Assembly: GCA_002841295.1 (NCBI GenBank) | Contig: PHEU01000026.1 | Span: 1-49,778 of the forward strand | Length of the DNA: 49,778 nucleotides | From: Actinobacteria bacterium HGW-Actinobacteria-6 | GTDB taxonomy: Bacteria > Actinomycetota > Coriobacteriia > Anaerosomatales > Anaerosomataceae | Direction: 5' to 3' | Position numbers and translations under genes: made by a program | Notes under the pieces: model-generated | What the model was told of the DNA's origin: nothing | Database searches by the model: none | Seen by the model: only the letters and a program-made list of their open reading frames with translations | In this document: positions 17,427-25,360 of the stretch, one piece after another | Layout of the letters: each line of letters begins with the position of its first letter | Position numbering within the stretch: position 1 is the first letter of the stretch

Positions 17427-18127
17427 TCTCGATTGAGACACTGGCCGCGCCGTTGGGGTCGGGCAGCATCGTCGGTGTGGCCGCCTTTGGTGTTGCATTC
17501 CTCGGCGGCGTGGTTGCCGGCTTCGGGCCATGCATCCTGCCGATGCTGCCGGCTGTCTTCGGCTACGTCACCGGCACGGTAGAAGGAGGCGAGGGCGTCT
17601 CCTGGCGTCGGTCGCTCGCTCTCTCGGCTGTCTTCGTGCTCGGTATGAGTCTGGTGTTCGCGGTAATCGGCGCGATTGCCGGCGCGCTTGGCCGAGCGGT
17701 GCTCATTGGTTCCTGGGCCTCATACGGCGTCGCGCTGGTCTGCTTGGTTCTCGGTCTCAGCATGCTTGGCCTCGTCGATCTGCGATTTGATGCGCTCAAC
17801 CGATTCTTGCCGACCGGACGCCCGAAGCGTCGGGGAGCGGTGGGTGCGTTCATCTTCGGAATGCTCTTCGGCCTTGTCGCGTCTCCGTGCTCTACACCGA
17901 TCCTCGCAGCGATTGCCACAATCGCGGCGGCACGCGGATCGGCTGTGCAAGGCGCGGCGTTGCTGTTCGTGTACGGCCTCGGCAAGGGTGTTCCGCTTCT
18001 GGCACTGGGGCTGGCTTCGGGTTCTTTGACGAAGATGCGGTCGCTGTCACGTGCGACGGGCGTGCTCACACGGGTGGGCGGCGTCGCTCTGCTCGGCGCG
18101 GCGGCGTATCTTGTTTGGACGGCATAA
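17423..18127 (+). CDS. CcdA/DsbD-type transmembrane thiol transporter
   Basis: 234 residues, six helices. The two redox cysteines lie in G-F-G-P-C-I-L-P-M-L-P and V-A-S-P-C-S-T-P-I-L, the paired P-C motifs of the CcdA family, which carries electrons from cytoplasmic thioredoxin to outward-facing thiol proteins. The GTG start overlaps the previous stop. In this operon it would feed the CDPC protein and possibly the thiol centres of the permease. A ribosome site for the following selenoprotein candidate lies just beyond its stop. Confidence 0.9.
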   Translation: MISIETLAAPLGSGSIVGVAAFGVAFLGGVVAGFGPCILPMLPAVFGYVTGTVEGGEGVSWRRSLALSAVFVLGMSLVFAVIGAIAGALGRAVLIGSWASYGVALVCLVLGLSMLGLVDLRFDALNRFLPTGRPKRRGAVGAFIFGMLFGLVASPCSTPILAAIATIAAARGSAVQGAALLFVYGLGKGVPLLALGLASGSLTKMRSLSRATGVLTRVGGVALLGAAAYLVWTA

Positions 18128-18145
18128 GGGAAGCAAGGAGACAAC

Positions 18146-18493
18146 ATGGATGAGATAGTCGTCTACGTAGTGGACGAGCCCTGCGGTTGAGGCAGTGGCG
18201 GCTGCGGTGATGACATCGCGATGATTCTCGGCACGACGGCCGAGGGAACATCATGCGAGGTCGTCCTGCAGGATCCTCTTCAGGTTCTGGAGAGCGAACT
18301 GATGTCCGCGAACGAGCGGCCGATAACCATCATCTCGACCGACGTCTATGGCGTGCAGGGAGACGCGCGTCACGCGGCGCTCGACGCTCTCATAGAAGGC
18401 GCGACACTACCGTACGTGATCGTCGACGGTACGCTTGTGTGCACCGGCGGCATCGACATACCGGCCGCTGTAGAGCGAGTGCGGAGCCTCTAG
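18146..18493 (+). CDS. Probable selenoprotein: thioredoxin-fold protein with in-frame UGA (C-G-U-G-S-G-G-C)
   Basis: ATG 18146 has AAGGAG six bases upstream. Reading on gives 14 codons, then TGA at 18188-18190, then an open frame to 18493: 115 residues if TGA is selenocysteine. The site reads E-P-C-G-U-G-S-G-G-C-G-D-D (Cys13, Sec15, Cys20). Predicted strand/helix order and an end segment L-P-Y-V-I-V-D-G-T-L-V-C-T-G-G fit a thioredoxin fold, broadly like the ArsD metallochaperone, which has a similar N-terminal Cys cluster. The only start after the TGA, ATG 18221, has no ribosome site and would lose the active site. A hairpin follows the TGA (separate entry). It sits between ccdA and acr3. Alternatives are a sequencing error or nonsense mutation; sel genes are not in the window. 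Confidence 0.7.
18188..18219 (+). promoter_or_regulatory. Candidate bacterial SECIS element
   Basis: After the UGA (18188-18190) and a 13-base gap, GCGGTG (18204-18209) pairs with CATCGC (18214-18219), six pairs including one G-U, with loop ATGA. The apical loop begins 22 bases from the U of UGA, inside the 16-37 base range described for bacterial SECIS. A G closes the loop. Judged by eye; no folding run. Confidence 0.5.
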
Positions 18494-18551
18494 TCGAACG
18501 TGGCCAGATGTGCGACCTTGAATTGAAGTGACGAGATAAAGGAGCCCCGTG

Positions 18552-19619
18552 ATGACTGAGTCCACCCAACCCGCTGAGAAGAAGCGTATGGGCGTCTTCG
18601 AGCGGTACCTCTCGCTCTGGGTAGCACTCTGCATCGTGGTAGGCACGCTCGTTGGCAACTCGTGGCCCGGCGTGGCGACGTGGCTATCGAAGTTCACGTA
18701 CGCGCAGATATCGATCCCGGTCGCCGTGCTCATCTGGCTCATGATCTACCCGATGATGCTGCAGATCGACTTCAAGTCGATAAAGCGGGTCGGGGAGCGC
18801 AAGCAGGGGCTCGTCGTTACGACTGTCACCAACTGGCTCATCAAGCCGTTCACCATGTACGCGATCGCATGGTTCTTCTTCAACGTCGTGTTCAGGACCT
18901 GGATACCGGTCGAGCTTGGACGTGAGTATCTGGCGGGAGCGGTGCTTCTCGGCGCCGCACCGTGTACGGCGATGGTGTTCGTGTGGTCGTATCTGGCTGA
19001 TGGCGACCCGGCGTACACGCTCGTGCAGGTCGCGGTCAACGATCTCATCCTGCTTGTTGCCTTCGCGCCGATTGTGATGCTTCTGCTCGGCCTGAGCGAC
19101 ATCGTCGTGCCGTACGACACGGTGTTCCTCTCAGTGGTGCTGTTCGTGGTCGTACCACTGGTTGCAGGCTGGATCTCCCGCGTGCAGCTCATCAAGCGCA
19201 AGGGTATCGAGTGGTTCGAGCACACGTTCCTGCCCGCACTCGCGCCGGTGACGATCACGGCCCTGCTCGCAACGCTCGTCATTATCTTCATCTTCCAGGG
19301 ACAGACGATCGTCGCGAACCCCCTTCACATCTTGCTGATCGCCGTGCCGCTCATCATCCAGACGTACCTCATCTTCGCGATTTCGTACGGCTGGGCGTGC
19401 ACATGGCGGTTGCCGCATGCGGTGGCGGCACCGGCGGGCTTCATCGGCGCGTCGAACTTCTTCGAGCTTGCGGTGGCAGTTGCGATCGCGCTCTTCGGGC
19501 TGACCTCGGGAGCGACGCTGGCGACAGTGGTCGGCGTGTTGACCGAGGTGCCCGTCATGCTCTCGCTCGTGTGGATCGCGAAGAAGACCCGACCCTGGGC
19601 CGAGCAGCGCGCTCTCTAG
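18552..19619 (+). CDS. acr3: ACR3-family arsenite efflux transporter
   Basis: 355 residues with about ten helices. ATG 18552 is seven bases after AAAGGAG; a GTG directly before it is possible. The sequence G-A-A-P-C-T-A-M-V-F-V-W-S in helix 4 contains the essential ACR3 cysteine, and N-D-L-I-L and A-P-A-G-F-I-G-A-S-N-F-F-E-L-A-V-A-V-A are family signatures. The protein exports As(III) using the proton motive force. It ends the operon that begins with arsR. Its stop overlaps the stop of the converging spermidine-synthase-like gene. Confidence 0.95.
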   Translation: MTESTQPAEKKRMGVFERYLSLWVALCIVVGTLVGNSWPGVATWLSKFTYAQISIPVAVLIWLMIYPMMLQIDFKSIKRVGERKQGLVVTTVTNWLIKPFTMYAIAWFFFNVVFRTWIPVELGREYLAGAVLLGAAPCTAMVFVWSYLADGDPAYTLVQVAVNDLILLVAFAPIVMLLLGLSDIVVPYDTVFLSVVLFVVVPLVAGWISRVQLIKRKGIEWFEHTFLPALAPVTITALLATLVIIFIFQGQTIVANPLHILLIAVPLIIQTYLIFAISYGWACTWRLPHAVAAPAGFIGASNFFELAVAVAIALFGLTSGATLATVVGVLTEVPVMLSLVWIAKKTRPWAEQRAL

Positions 19620-21169
19620 TTCACGTTGATGAGCGAATCCGTCGGCGCGAAAGCATCGGTGAGTTCAGGCACGTCCGCGACCGGCACGATCTCGGTCCAC
19701 AGATCCCGGCCGTAGGCCTCAAAGCCGGGAATCTGCACGCGCCCGCCGAGGCGGCTCTCGATCCTGCCGAGCAGCTCTGCCCGCGGCACATCGCTGTCGC
19801 TCGCGAGCACGATGATGTTGCGGTTCACTTCGCTCGTGTGGTCGGCACTGATGCCGATCGGGAATGCCCATGTATGGTCCCAGACGCCCGTGGCTGTCCG
19901 GTACATGCTGCGGAAGAGGTCGCTCTGCGCGCCCTGGACCGGGGAGATCACGTTGTAGGCGATGACGCCATCGGGCGCGAGGCGCGACTTCAGCTCTTCA
20001 AGGAATTCCCGGGTGGTGAGATGGAAGGGCAGCGAGTCGGCGTAGTACGCGTCAACGATGATGATGTCGTACGTCTCCTCGGTCGTCTGCACGTATCGGC
20101 GGGCGTCGGCGACCGTCACGCGCAGCCTGTCGTCTTCGGGTAGGCCGAAGTACCGCTCGGCAACATCAACGACGACGGGGTCGATCTCCACCGAGTCGAT
20201 TCGCATCTCGGGGTAGTCGTGCCACATGCGCTTGGTGACGGCGCCTGCGCCCAGGCCGAGGACGAGCACGCGCTTCGCATCGGGCTTCACGGTTAGTGCC
20301 AGGTGCAGGTAGTTCGGGTAGTCGATGAGGCTGGTATAGCCGTCGGAGAGGTCGATCATCGACTGACGGCTCTTGTCGAAGCGAAGCGATCGGGCCCCGT
20401 CCGCCTCGGTCACGGTGATTCGGTGATACTGCGTGTCGGCCCTGAAGAGCACCTGCTCGCCATCGGCGTTGACAGTCGTGGGCTGGTTCACCGTCATGAA
20501 CATCGCGAACGCGACCACGCAGCCCACCATCGCCAGCGCTATCACTGCCGAGGTAGCGCGCAGCCCGAGTTCGCGGGGCGCGATTTCCGGCTCGGCCTCA
20601 GGTGAGAGTCCAAGCGTGAGGAACGCCGTCATCGCGAGAATCGCTCCGATACCGACGATGAGCGGCTCGACCTGCAGCAGCGGAATCAACCAGAACGACG
20701 TCGCCAGTGTGCCCACGATGCTGCCCGCTGTCGACACCGCGTACAGGCTGCCTGCCGAGCGACCGATGTGTGCGAGCCCGTTCGACGCTGCCAGCCGCAC
20801 ACCCATCGGGGAGACCATCGCGATAAGCAATGCGGGCCCAAAGAAGATGAGCGTTGTGGCCACCAGCGGTCCCAGCCTTGGGCCGAGACCCGCCGACCAC
20901 TCGAGGCATGCGTTCGCGGCGAGCGGGGAGAGCGCGGTCCAGAGCCCGGCACCGCCGATGACCATGCCGAGGGTGCGCGGTGCGCCGTAGCGGTCTGCGA
21001 TGCGTCCGCCCAGCCAGTAGCCGATGGAGAGCGCGATCATGAAGCTCGAGATGACGCTGCCCCAGACGAAGATCGAGTTGCCCATCGTCGGGGCAAGAAC
21101 GCGCGCGCCCAGGAGCTCGAGGCCCATGAGCGATGCGCCGCACAAGAATACGATCACGTTTAGAATCAT
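19616..21169 (-). CDS. Fused membrane protein / spermidine synthase-like protein
   Basis: 517 residues. The N-terminal half (to about 235) has six to seven helices with E-L-L-G-A-R-V-L-A-P and G-Y-W-L-G-G-R-I-A-D-R, typical of the membrane part of fused MFS/spermidine synthases. The C-terminal half is a Rossmann methyltransferase-like fold: V-L-V-L-G-L-G-A-G-A-V, V-E-I-D-P-V-V, D-A-R-R-Y and I-I-V-D-A-Y. In real spermidine synthases the aminopropyl acceptor pocket has G-G-x-G and a catalytic Asp in a D-x-x-D context; here G-L-G-A-G and V-D-A-Y differ, so polyamine synthesis is unproven. Converges on acr3 with a four-base overlap. Confidence 0.85.
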   Translation of the reverse strand: MILNVIVFLCGASLMGLELLGARVLAPTMGNSIFVWGSVISSFMIALSIGYWLGGRIADRYGAPRTLGMVIGGAGLWTALSPLAANACLEWSAGLGPRLGPLVATTLIFFGPALLIAMVSPMGVRLAASNGLAHIGRSAGSLYAVSTAGSIVGTLATSFWLIPLLQVEPLIVGIGAILAMTAFLTLGLSPEAEPEIAPRELGLRATSAVIALAMVGCVVAFAMFMTVNQPTTVNADGEQVLFRADTQYHRITVTEADGARSLRFDKSRQSMIDLSDGYTSLIDYPNYLHLALTVKPDAKRVLVLGLGAGAVTKRMWHDYPEMRIDSVEIDPVVVDVAERYFGLPEDDRLRVTVADARRYVQTTEETYDIIIVDAYYADSLPFHLTTREFLEELKSRLAPDGVIAYNVISPVQGAQSDLFRSMYRTATGVWDHTWAFPIGISADHTSEVNRNIIVLASDSDVPRAELLGRIESRLGGRVQIPGFEAYGRDLWTEIVPVADVPELTDAFAPTDSLINVN

Positions 21170-21263
21170 AATGGTTCATAGTTCTGCACAAATAGGGGAA
21201 TACCTTCGGAAGAGGGCCGGCACCCCGCTACAATTGAAGTGATGGCGGGCACCGGGAGGACTC

Positions 21264-22871
21264 ATGGACGGCATCGAGGTTCGGTTCGAACCGGCGGGGA
21301 AGGTCGTCCGCATCGCTCGCGGTATCACCGCCCATGCGGCCTCCATAGCCGCCGGAGTCGCGATAGATGCGCCATGTGGAGGACTCGGTCGCTGCGGCCG
21401 CTGCATCGTCCAGGTGCAAGGCGAGGTCTCACCGCCCACCGTCGACGAGGTCGAGCTGCTCGATGCGGCTGAGATGGCCCGCGGCGTACGTCTCGGCTGT
21501 AGAGTCCGTCTTCTCGGCGATGCCGTGATCTCTGTCGTGGCCCCCGGTTCGATTCGCGTTGTGGATCAGGGCGTCTCTGCCGAGATAGAAGTGGAGCACC
21601 CCTCCGATCGTGGCATCGACCCTAGTGACGACAGCCCGTATCTTCTCGGCGCGGTCGTCGATATCGGGACGACGACACTTGCGGCTGCGCTGGTCAACCT
21701 CGACAACGGCGACGAGCTCATCCGCTCGGGCGCGTTGAATGTGCAGTACCCATGGGGCGCCGATGTCATGACGCGCGTGACGATGGCGGTGCACGAGGGC
21801 GTGGACGTTCTCCATGACCCGCTCATCACGCAAGTCGAGCGCATGTTGCTTGCGATGCTTGAGCCGATCGGCGCAAGCGCTGCCGATATCCGCGAGATCG
21901 CGGTCGTTGGCAACACCGCGATGACGGGGTCGTTTCTCGGCGTGGATCTCTCGCCGCTCGCCGCCGCTCCCTATGAGGGCGTGCAGCTTGAGTCGGCGTA
22001 CGTCTCCGCGGAGCGCCTCGGTATGGAGCGTCTCGATCAAGCCAGCTGCTACGTTCTTCCGGCCATCTCGGCGTTCGTCGGAGCTGACATCGTTGCGGGG
22101 CTCCTTGCAACGGCGCCAGACCCGGCTGACGGCCCCGTGCTACTGCTCGACCTCGGCACCAATGGTGAGCTTGCGCTCGTGACCGCCGACGGAGTGCTTG
22201 CCGCCTCGGCAGCCGCTGGTCCCGCGCTTGAAGGTGCGGGCATCGAGTCCGGCATGCGCGCCGAGCCGGGTGCCGTTGAGCGTGCATGGCTCGAGGACGA
22301 CGACCTCGTCATCGCGACCATCGGCGGCTTTCAGCCTGTGGGCATCTGTGGGAGCGGCGCGCTTGATCTGATGGCAGTCATGCTCGATTCCGGCGTGCTG
22401 GACACAAGCGGTCGCGTGCGCGATGACGTACACGGCGCAATCGGGTGGCGTGTCTTCGAGCGCGAAAAAGTGCGCGCTTTTGTAGTGGATCCCGATGCCG
22501 GCATCGTCATCACCCAGAAAGACGTCCGCCAGTTGCAGCTCGCAAAAGGCGCTGTCCGCACCGCAATCGACTCGCTGCTAGCCGAGGCCGGCCTCACGCC
22601 AGACGACGTCACTCGGGTGCTCGTGGCCGGCGGTTTCGGCCTCCATGCTGACGGGCGCACGCTCGCGCGTCTCGGCATGATACCTGCCGAGTGGAGCGAT
22701 CGCCTCGAGTTCGTCGGCAACACGGCCAAGGAAGGCGCGCGCCTTGCGCTTGTGAGCAGCTCGACTCGACGACGTGCCGAGGAACTCGCCAGCACCGTGC
22801 GAACACTGTCGCTCGCGTCACATCCGGACTTTCAGCGTCGCTATATCGCGTCACTCGATTTTCCCGAGTAG
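21264..22871 (+). CDS. ASKHA ATPase with N-terminal [2Fe-2S] ferredoxin domain (RACo-like corrinoid activator)
   Basis: 535 residues; GGGAGGA upstream of the ATG. A plant-type [2Fe-2S] domain comes first, with Cys 38, 44, 47 and 79 (C-G-G-L-G-R-C-G-R-C then L-G-C-R-V). The ASKHA ATPase follows: D-I-G-T-T-T-L (phosphate 1), V-G-N-T-A-M, D-L-G-T-N-G-E-L, G-P-A-L-E-G-A-G-I, G-S-G-A-L-D and V-A-G-G-F-G. This is the architecture of DUF4445/RACo proteins, which use ATP to reduce Co(II) corrinoids back to Co(I) in anaerobic methyltransferase systems. It is shorter than RACo of about 630 residues. No corrinoid protein or methyltransferase is adjacent, so the target is unknown. Confidence 0.85.
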   Translation: MDGIEVRFEPAGKVVRIARGITAHAASIAAGVAIDAPCGGLGRCGRCIVQVQGEVSPPTVDEVELLDAAEMARGVRLGCRVRLLGDAVISVVAPGSIRVVDQGVSAEIEVEHPSDRGIDPSDDSPYLLGAVVDIGTTTLAAALVNLDNGDELIRSGALNVQYPWGADVMTRVTMAVHEGVDVLHDPLITQVERMLLAMLEPIGASAADIREIAVVGNTAMTGSFLGVDLSPLAAAPYEGVQLESAYVSAERLGMERLDQASCYVLPAISAFVGADIVAGLLATAPDPADGPVLLLDLGTNGELALVTADGVLAASAAAGPALEGAGIESGMRAEPGAVERAWLEDDDLVIATIGGFQPVGICGSGALDLMAVMLDSGVLDTSGRVRDDVHGAIGWRVFEREKVRAFVVDPDAGIVITQKDVRQLQLAKGAVRTAIDSLLAEAGLTPDDVTRVLVAGGFGLHADGRTLARLGMIPAEWSDRLEFVGNTAKEGARLALVSSSTRRRAEELASTVRTLSLASHPDFQRRYIASLDFPE

Positions 22872-22928
22872 CGCCGCGCGATAGCGGGAACACATCACAA
22901 GACTGTAGCCAGCGAGTGGAGGACTGAG

Positions 22929-23141
22929 ATGCTGTTCGGAATCACCATCCCACCGATTGCGCTCATCATGGGTGGCACGAGCATGTTCGGGTTGCTTGTG
23001 TTCCAGATACTCGTCGGCCAGCGCAAGATCAAGTTCAAAGGCGCGTTGCACATGAAGGTTCACAAGTGGGTCGCGTACTTGATCGTGCTCCTCGCGGCAT
23101 TTCATGCAGTTGCCGCGCTGGCGTACGTTGACGTCTTCTAG
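22929..23141 (+). CDS. Two-helix small membrane protein with conserved-looking histidines
   Basis: 70 residues, ATG with GGAGG seven bases upstream. Helix 1 spans about residues 5-29, then a basic loop Q-R-K-I-K-F-K-G, then M-K-V-H-K-W-V-A-Y-L-I-V-L-L-A-A-F-H-A-V-A-A-L. The spacing of His 44 and His 59 across one helix resembles half of a haem b-binding four-helix membrane protein. No family recognised. Follows the RACo-like gene by 57 bases and may share its transcript. Confidence 0.65.
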   Translation: MLFGITIPPIALIMGGTSMFGLLVFQILVGQRKIKFKGALHMKVHKWVAYLIVLLAAFHAVAALAYVDVF

Positions 23142-23150
23142 AGACACGAA

Positions 23151-23175
23151 AGGGTCGCACGTGCAGTGCGGCCCT
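23151..23175 (+). terminator. Stem-loop between converging small genes
   Basis: AGGGTCGCAC (23151-23160) pairs with GTGCGGCCCT (23166-23175), one U-G pair, loop GTGCA. It follows the two-helix gene and can serve both strands. Confidence 0.6.
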
Positions 23176-23205
23176 CTCATGTGCCAGGGGTGTTGGCGGT
23201 TTGTG

Positions 23206-23433
23206 CTACACGCAGTCGTGTAGTCGGGTCCTGATCTGATCAGGGATTCCGTCGCCGATCGGCTCGCAGGTCTCATCGCAATCTCGGATTCTGTCGCGAA
23301 TCTGATCTCCGGCAGTCAAGCATGATCCGTCATGAAGACGATCACGCACGATATCGCCCTTCGCCATTCCCGCTGAAGCGGTTGCAAGCGCTACGGCTGC
23401 GAAACCGATGACTAGGTGTTTTGCGTTCAGCAT
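23206..23433 (-). CDS. Small exported protein with R-D-R / D-C repeats, unknown
   Basis: 75 residues. The ATG at 23433 is chosen because GGAGGGAGG lies seven bases upstream; longer frames extend into the promoter. A signal peptide (L-V-I-G-F-A-A-V-A-L-A-T-A-S-A) ends near residue 22. The mature part is a short degenerate repeat: I-V-R-D-R-L-H-D-G-S-C, Q-I-R-D-R-I-R-D-C, Q-I-R-T-R-L-H-D-C, separated by C-D-E-T-C and D-G-I-P-D. The five Cys could form disulfides or bind metal. No family recognised. Confidence 0.6.
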   Translation of the reverse strand: MLNAKHLVIGFAAVALATASAGMAKGDIVRDRLHDGSCLTAGDQIRDRIRDCDETCEPIGDGIPDQIRTRLHDCV

Positions 23434-23577
23434 GTCGTAACCTCCCTCCGTTCGTCGTACGCCGGACGTAAAGAGAAACGCGATAGCTGGACGCCCTGAT
23501 ACGACGAGCGTATTCACGCGGCGGAATAGGGGCTCCGAATTGCGGACGCCGCCGGTCACCATGAAGGCCCAGTGACC

Positions 23578-23606
23578 TTACCGTCTGCTGCGGTATCGCC
23601 TACAAT
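23578..23606 (+). promoter_or_regulatory. Likely purC promoter
   Basis: -10 TACAAT (23601-23606) with a weak -35 TTACCG (23578-23583) at 17 bases. The 5' leader that follows contains a GC-rich imperfect hairpin (about 23616-23652) before the start codon. Confidence 0.5.
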
Positions 23607-23681
23607 GCACGCATAGCCGCGCGGCACGGCGCTCCGCGCGCCACGCTGCGGCTGTCCGTCACAATGCCGGGAGGAACCCAC

Positions 23682-24566
23682 GTGCAGCCGATCGAACTCA
23701 AGCCCGACGCGCAGGGGAAAGTACGCGACATCTTCGACCTTGGTGGCGAGCTGCTGATCGTGGCAACGGATCGCATCAGCGCATTCGACGTCGTGCTCCC
23801 TGACCCGATTCCTTACAAAGGCGAGGTCCTCACCCGTATATCGCTCTTCTGGTTCGACGTGCTCGCAGACGTGGTCCCGAATCATCTCATCTCGGCCGAG
23901 ATGGAGGATCTGCCCGAGGAGTACGCTGCATACGCCGAGTCGCTCGCAGGGCGTTCCATGCTGGTCCGCAAGGCCGAGGTGTTTCCTGTCGAGTGCATCG
24001 TGCGCGGCTACCTCGCGGGCAGCGGCTGGAAGGAATACAGCGAGCATGGCACGGTTTGTGGCCACCCACTGCCGACCGGTCTCGTTGAGTCGCAGAAGCT
24101 GCCTGAGCCGATCTTCACGCCGTCGACCAAAGCCGCTATTGGTGATCATGACGAGAACATCAGTTACGAGCGGATGGTCGAGATCATCGGCGAGGCGCAC
24201 GCTGCGGGACTCCGTGATGCATCGCTGGCGCTCTACTCCCGTGCCGCTCAGCATGCCGCCCTGCGTGGCATCATCATCGCCGACACCAAGTTCGAGTTCG
24301 GACTCATCGATGGCGAGATCGCGCTCATCGACGAGGTCCTTACGCCGGACTCCTCGCGTTTCTGGCCGGCCGACACGTACGAAGCGGGTCACGGCCAGCC
24401 GTCATTCGACAAGCAGTTCGTGCGCGACTGGCTCGAGGCCGCCAACTGGAACAAGCAGGCACCAGCACCCTCGCTGCCCGAGGACATCATTACCATCACC
24501 GCCGAGAAATACGTCGAGGCGTACGAGATGATCACGGACGAACCATTCGTCCCGGAAGGCGATTAA
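23682..24566 (+). CDS. purC: Phosphoribosylaminoimidazole-succinocarboxamide synthase
   Basis: 294 residues from GTG 23682, which has GGGAGGA upstream; the ATG at 23664 overlaps that site. The enzyme joins CAIR and aspartate with ATP to give SAICAR in purine synthesis. Family hallmarks: G-K-V-R-D-I-F-D-L near the start, A-T-D-R-I-S-A-F-D-V, E-C-I-V-R-G-Y-L-A-G-S-G-W-K-E-Y, and D-T-K-F-E-F-G followed by D-E-V-L-T-P-D-S-S-R-F-W. The long form (about 290-300 residues) seen in many actinobacteria and fungi. First gene of the pur cluster. Confidence 0.95.
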   Translation: MQPIELKPDAQGKVRDIFDLGGELLIVATDRISAFDVVLPDPIPYKGEVLTRISLFWFDVLADVVPNHLISAEMEDLPEEYAAYAESLAGRSMLVRKAEVFPVECIVRGYLAGSGWKEYSEHGTVCGHPLPTGLVESQKLPEPIFTPSTKAAIGDHDENISYERMVEIIGEAHAAGLRDASLALYSRAAQHAALRGIIIADTKFEFGLIDGEIALIDEVLTPDSSRFWPADTYEAGHGQPSFDKQFVRDWLEAANWNKQAPAPSLPEDIITITAEKYVEAYEMITDEPFVPEGD

Positions 24567-24567
24567 C

Positions 24568-25056
24568 ATGGCAAAACGCTCACCGTTCAACGAGCGCTAT
24601 CAGAAGCAGAACGCGCACGCTGGATCCACCCGCAAGAGCGCGTCGTCGGCCAAGCCCAAGCGCAGCGCGGGCACCTACTCGGCGGCTCCTGACAAGAAGT
24701 CGCCCGTGAAGAAGAAGCAGACGTGGTCTGAGATGGTGCCCAGCACTCCTGAGATCAAGAAGTGGCGGCGCATCTGGTACGTGCTGCTCTTGCTCGCGGT
24801 GGCTTCTTTCGGCCTCGCGTACTGGGGGCAGAGAATCGAAAATGACTTGATGGCGACGGTCGGCTTCGTCATCGAGCTTGTAGCGGTCGGCGTGGCTATC
24901 GCCATCGACCTGGTGGTTATCCGCAAGCTGCGCACCCAGGCGATCAAGGACAACGCTGCCGCCAAGAAGGGCAAGCCGACCAAGACGGCCGAGAAGGCAA
25001 TGTCCAAGAGCGACAACGACAAGACTGCAGGCGACGCAGGGAAGGACCCCTCGTGA
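24568..25056 (+). CDS. Two-helix membrane protein with basic, Lys-rich ends
   Basis: 162 residues starting one base after purC. Residues 1-65 are hydrophilic and basic (Lys, Ser, Ala), two helices occupy about 69-87 and 94-112, and the tail is again Lys-rich. The middle part P-S-T-P-E-I-K-K-W-R-R-I-W-Y is the only patch with recognisable order. Similar short proteins occur beside purine genes of actinobacteria, to my recollection without a known role. Its stop overlaps the next gene's GTG start. Confidence 0.7.
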   Translation: MAKRSPFNERYQKQNAHAGSTRKSASSAKPKRSAGTYSAAPDKKSPVKKKQTWSEMVPSTPEIKKWRRIWYVLLLLAVASFGLAYWGQRIENDLMATVGFVIELVAVGVAIAIDLVVIRKLRTQAIKDNAAAKKGKPTKTAEKAMSKSDNDKTAGDAGKDPS

Positions 25057-25346
25057 GCCTGAAAGACGTCCCGGCGCACGTTCGCAGGTACATGTACCTC
25101 ACCTGGGCGGGCATGGCGCTCGGCGCGCTCGGCGTGCTCGGCTTTATCCTGTCGTTCTGGCAGGTGGGAAGTCCCGCGCAGGCGGCCACCGACTTGCAGT
25201 CACCGATCCCCTGGGGCGCGTACTTCGCGATACTCATCTGGGTCGTTGGCATGGTGGTCACATGGATTGGACGACGTAAGCTGGACTCGGCGGTTCGTGA
25301 GCGTAAGCGTGAGCTCGCTGCGGCTGCTACGGTGGAACTCGACTGA
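25053..25346 (+). CDS. Small two-helix membrane protein, unknown
   Basis: 97 residues from GTG 25053, overlapping the previous gene by four bases. V-R-R-Y-M-Y-L-T-W-A-G-M-A-L-G-A-L-G starts helix 1 (about 12-35), helix 2 is about 57-75, and the end is charged. No family recognised; it is sandwiched between purC and purS, in tight translational coupling. Confidence 0.7.
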   Translation: MSLKDVPAHVRRYMYLTWAGMALGALGVLGFILSFWQVGSPAQAATDLQSPIPWGAYFAILIWVVGMVVTWIGRRKLDSAVRERKRELAAAATVELD

Positions 25347-25360
25347 AGGAGCGGCATCGC

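Noticed and set aside
18221-18493. Start of the ArsD-like protein at ATG 18221 instead of 18146
   Set aside because: No ribosome site, and it would omit the first strand and the whole Cys/Sec cluster; kept only as an alternative.
19616-21169. Calling the fusion protein a true spermidine synthase
   Set aside because: The Rossmann motifs fit, but the typical aminopropyl-transfer residues cannot be confirmed by eye, so the activity is left open.
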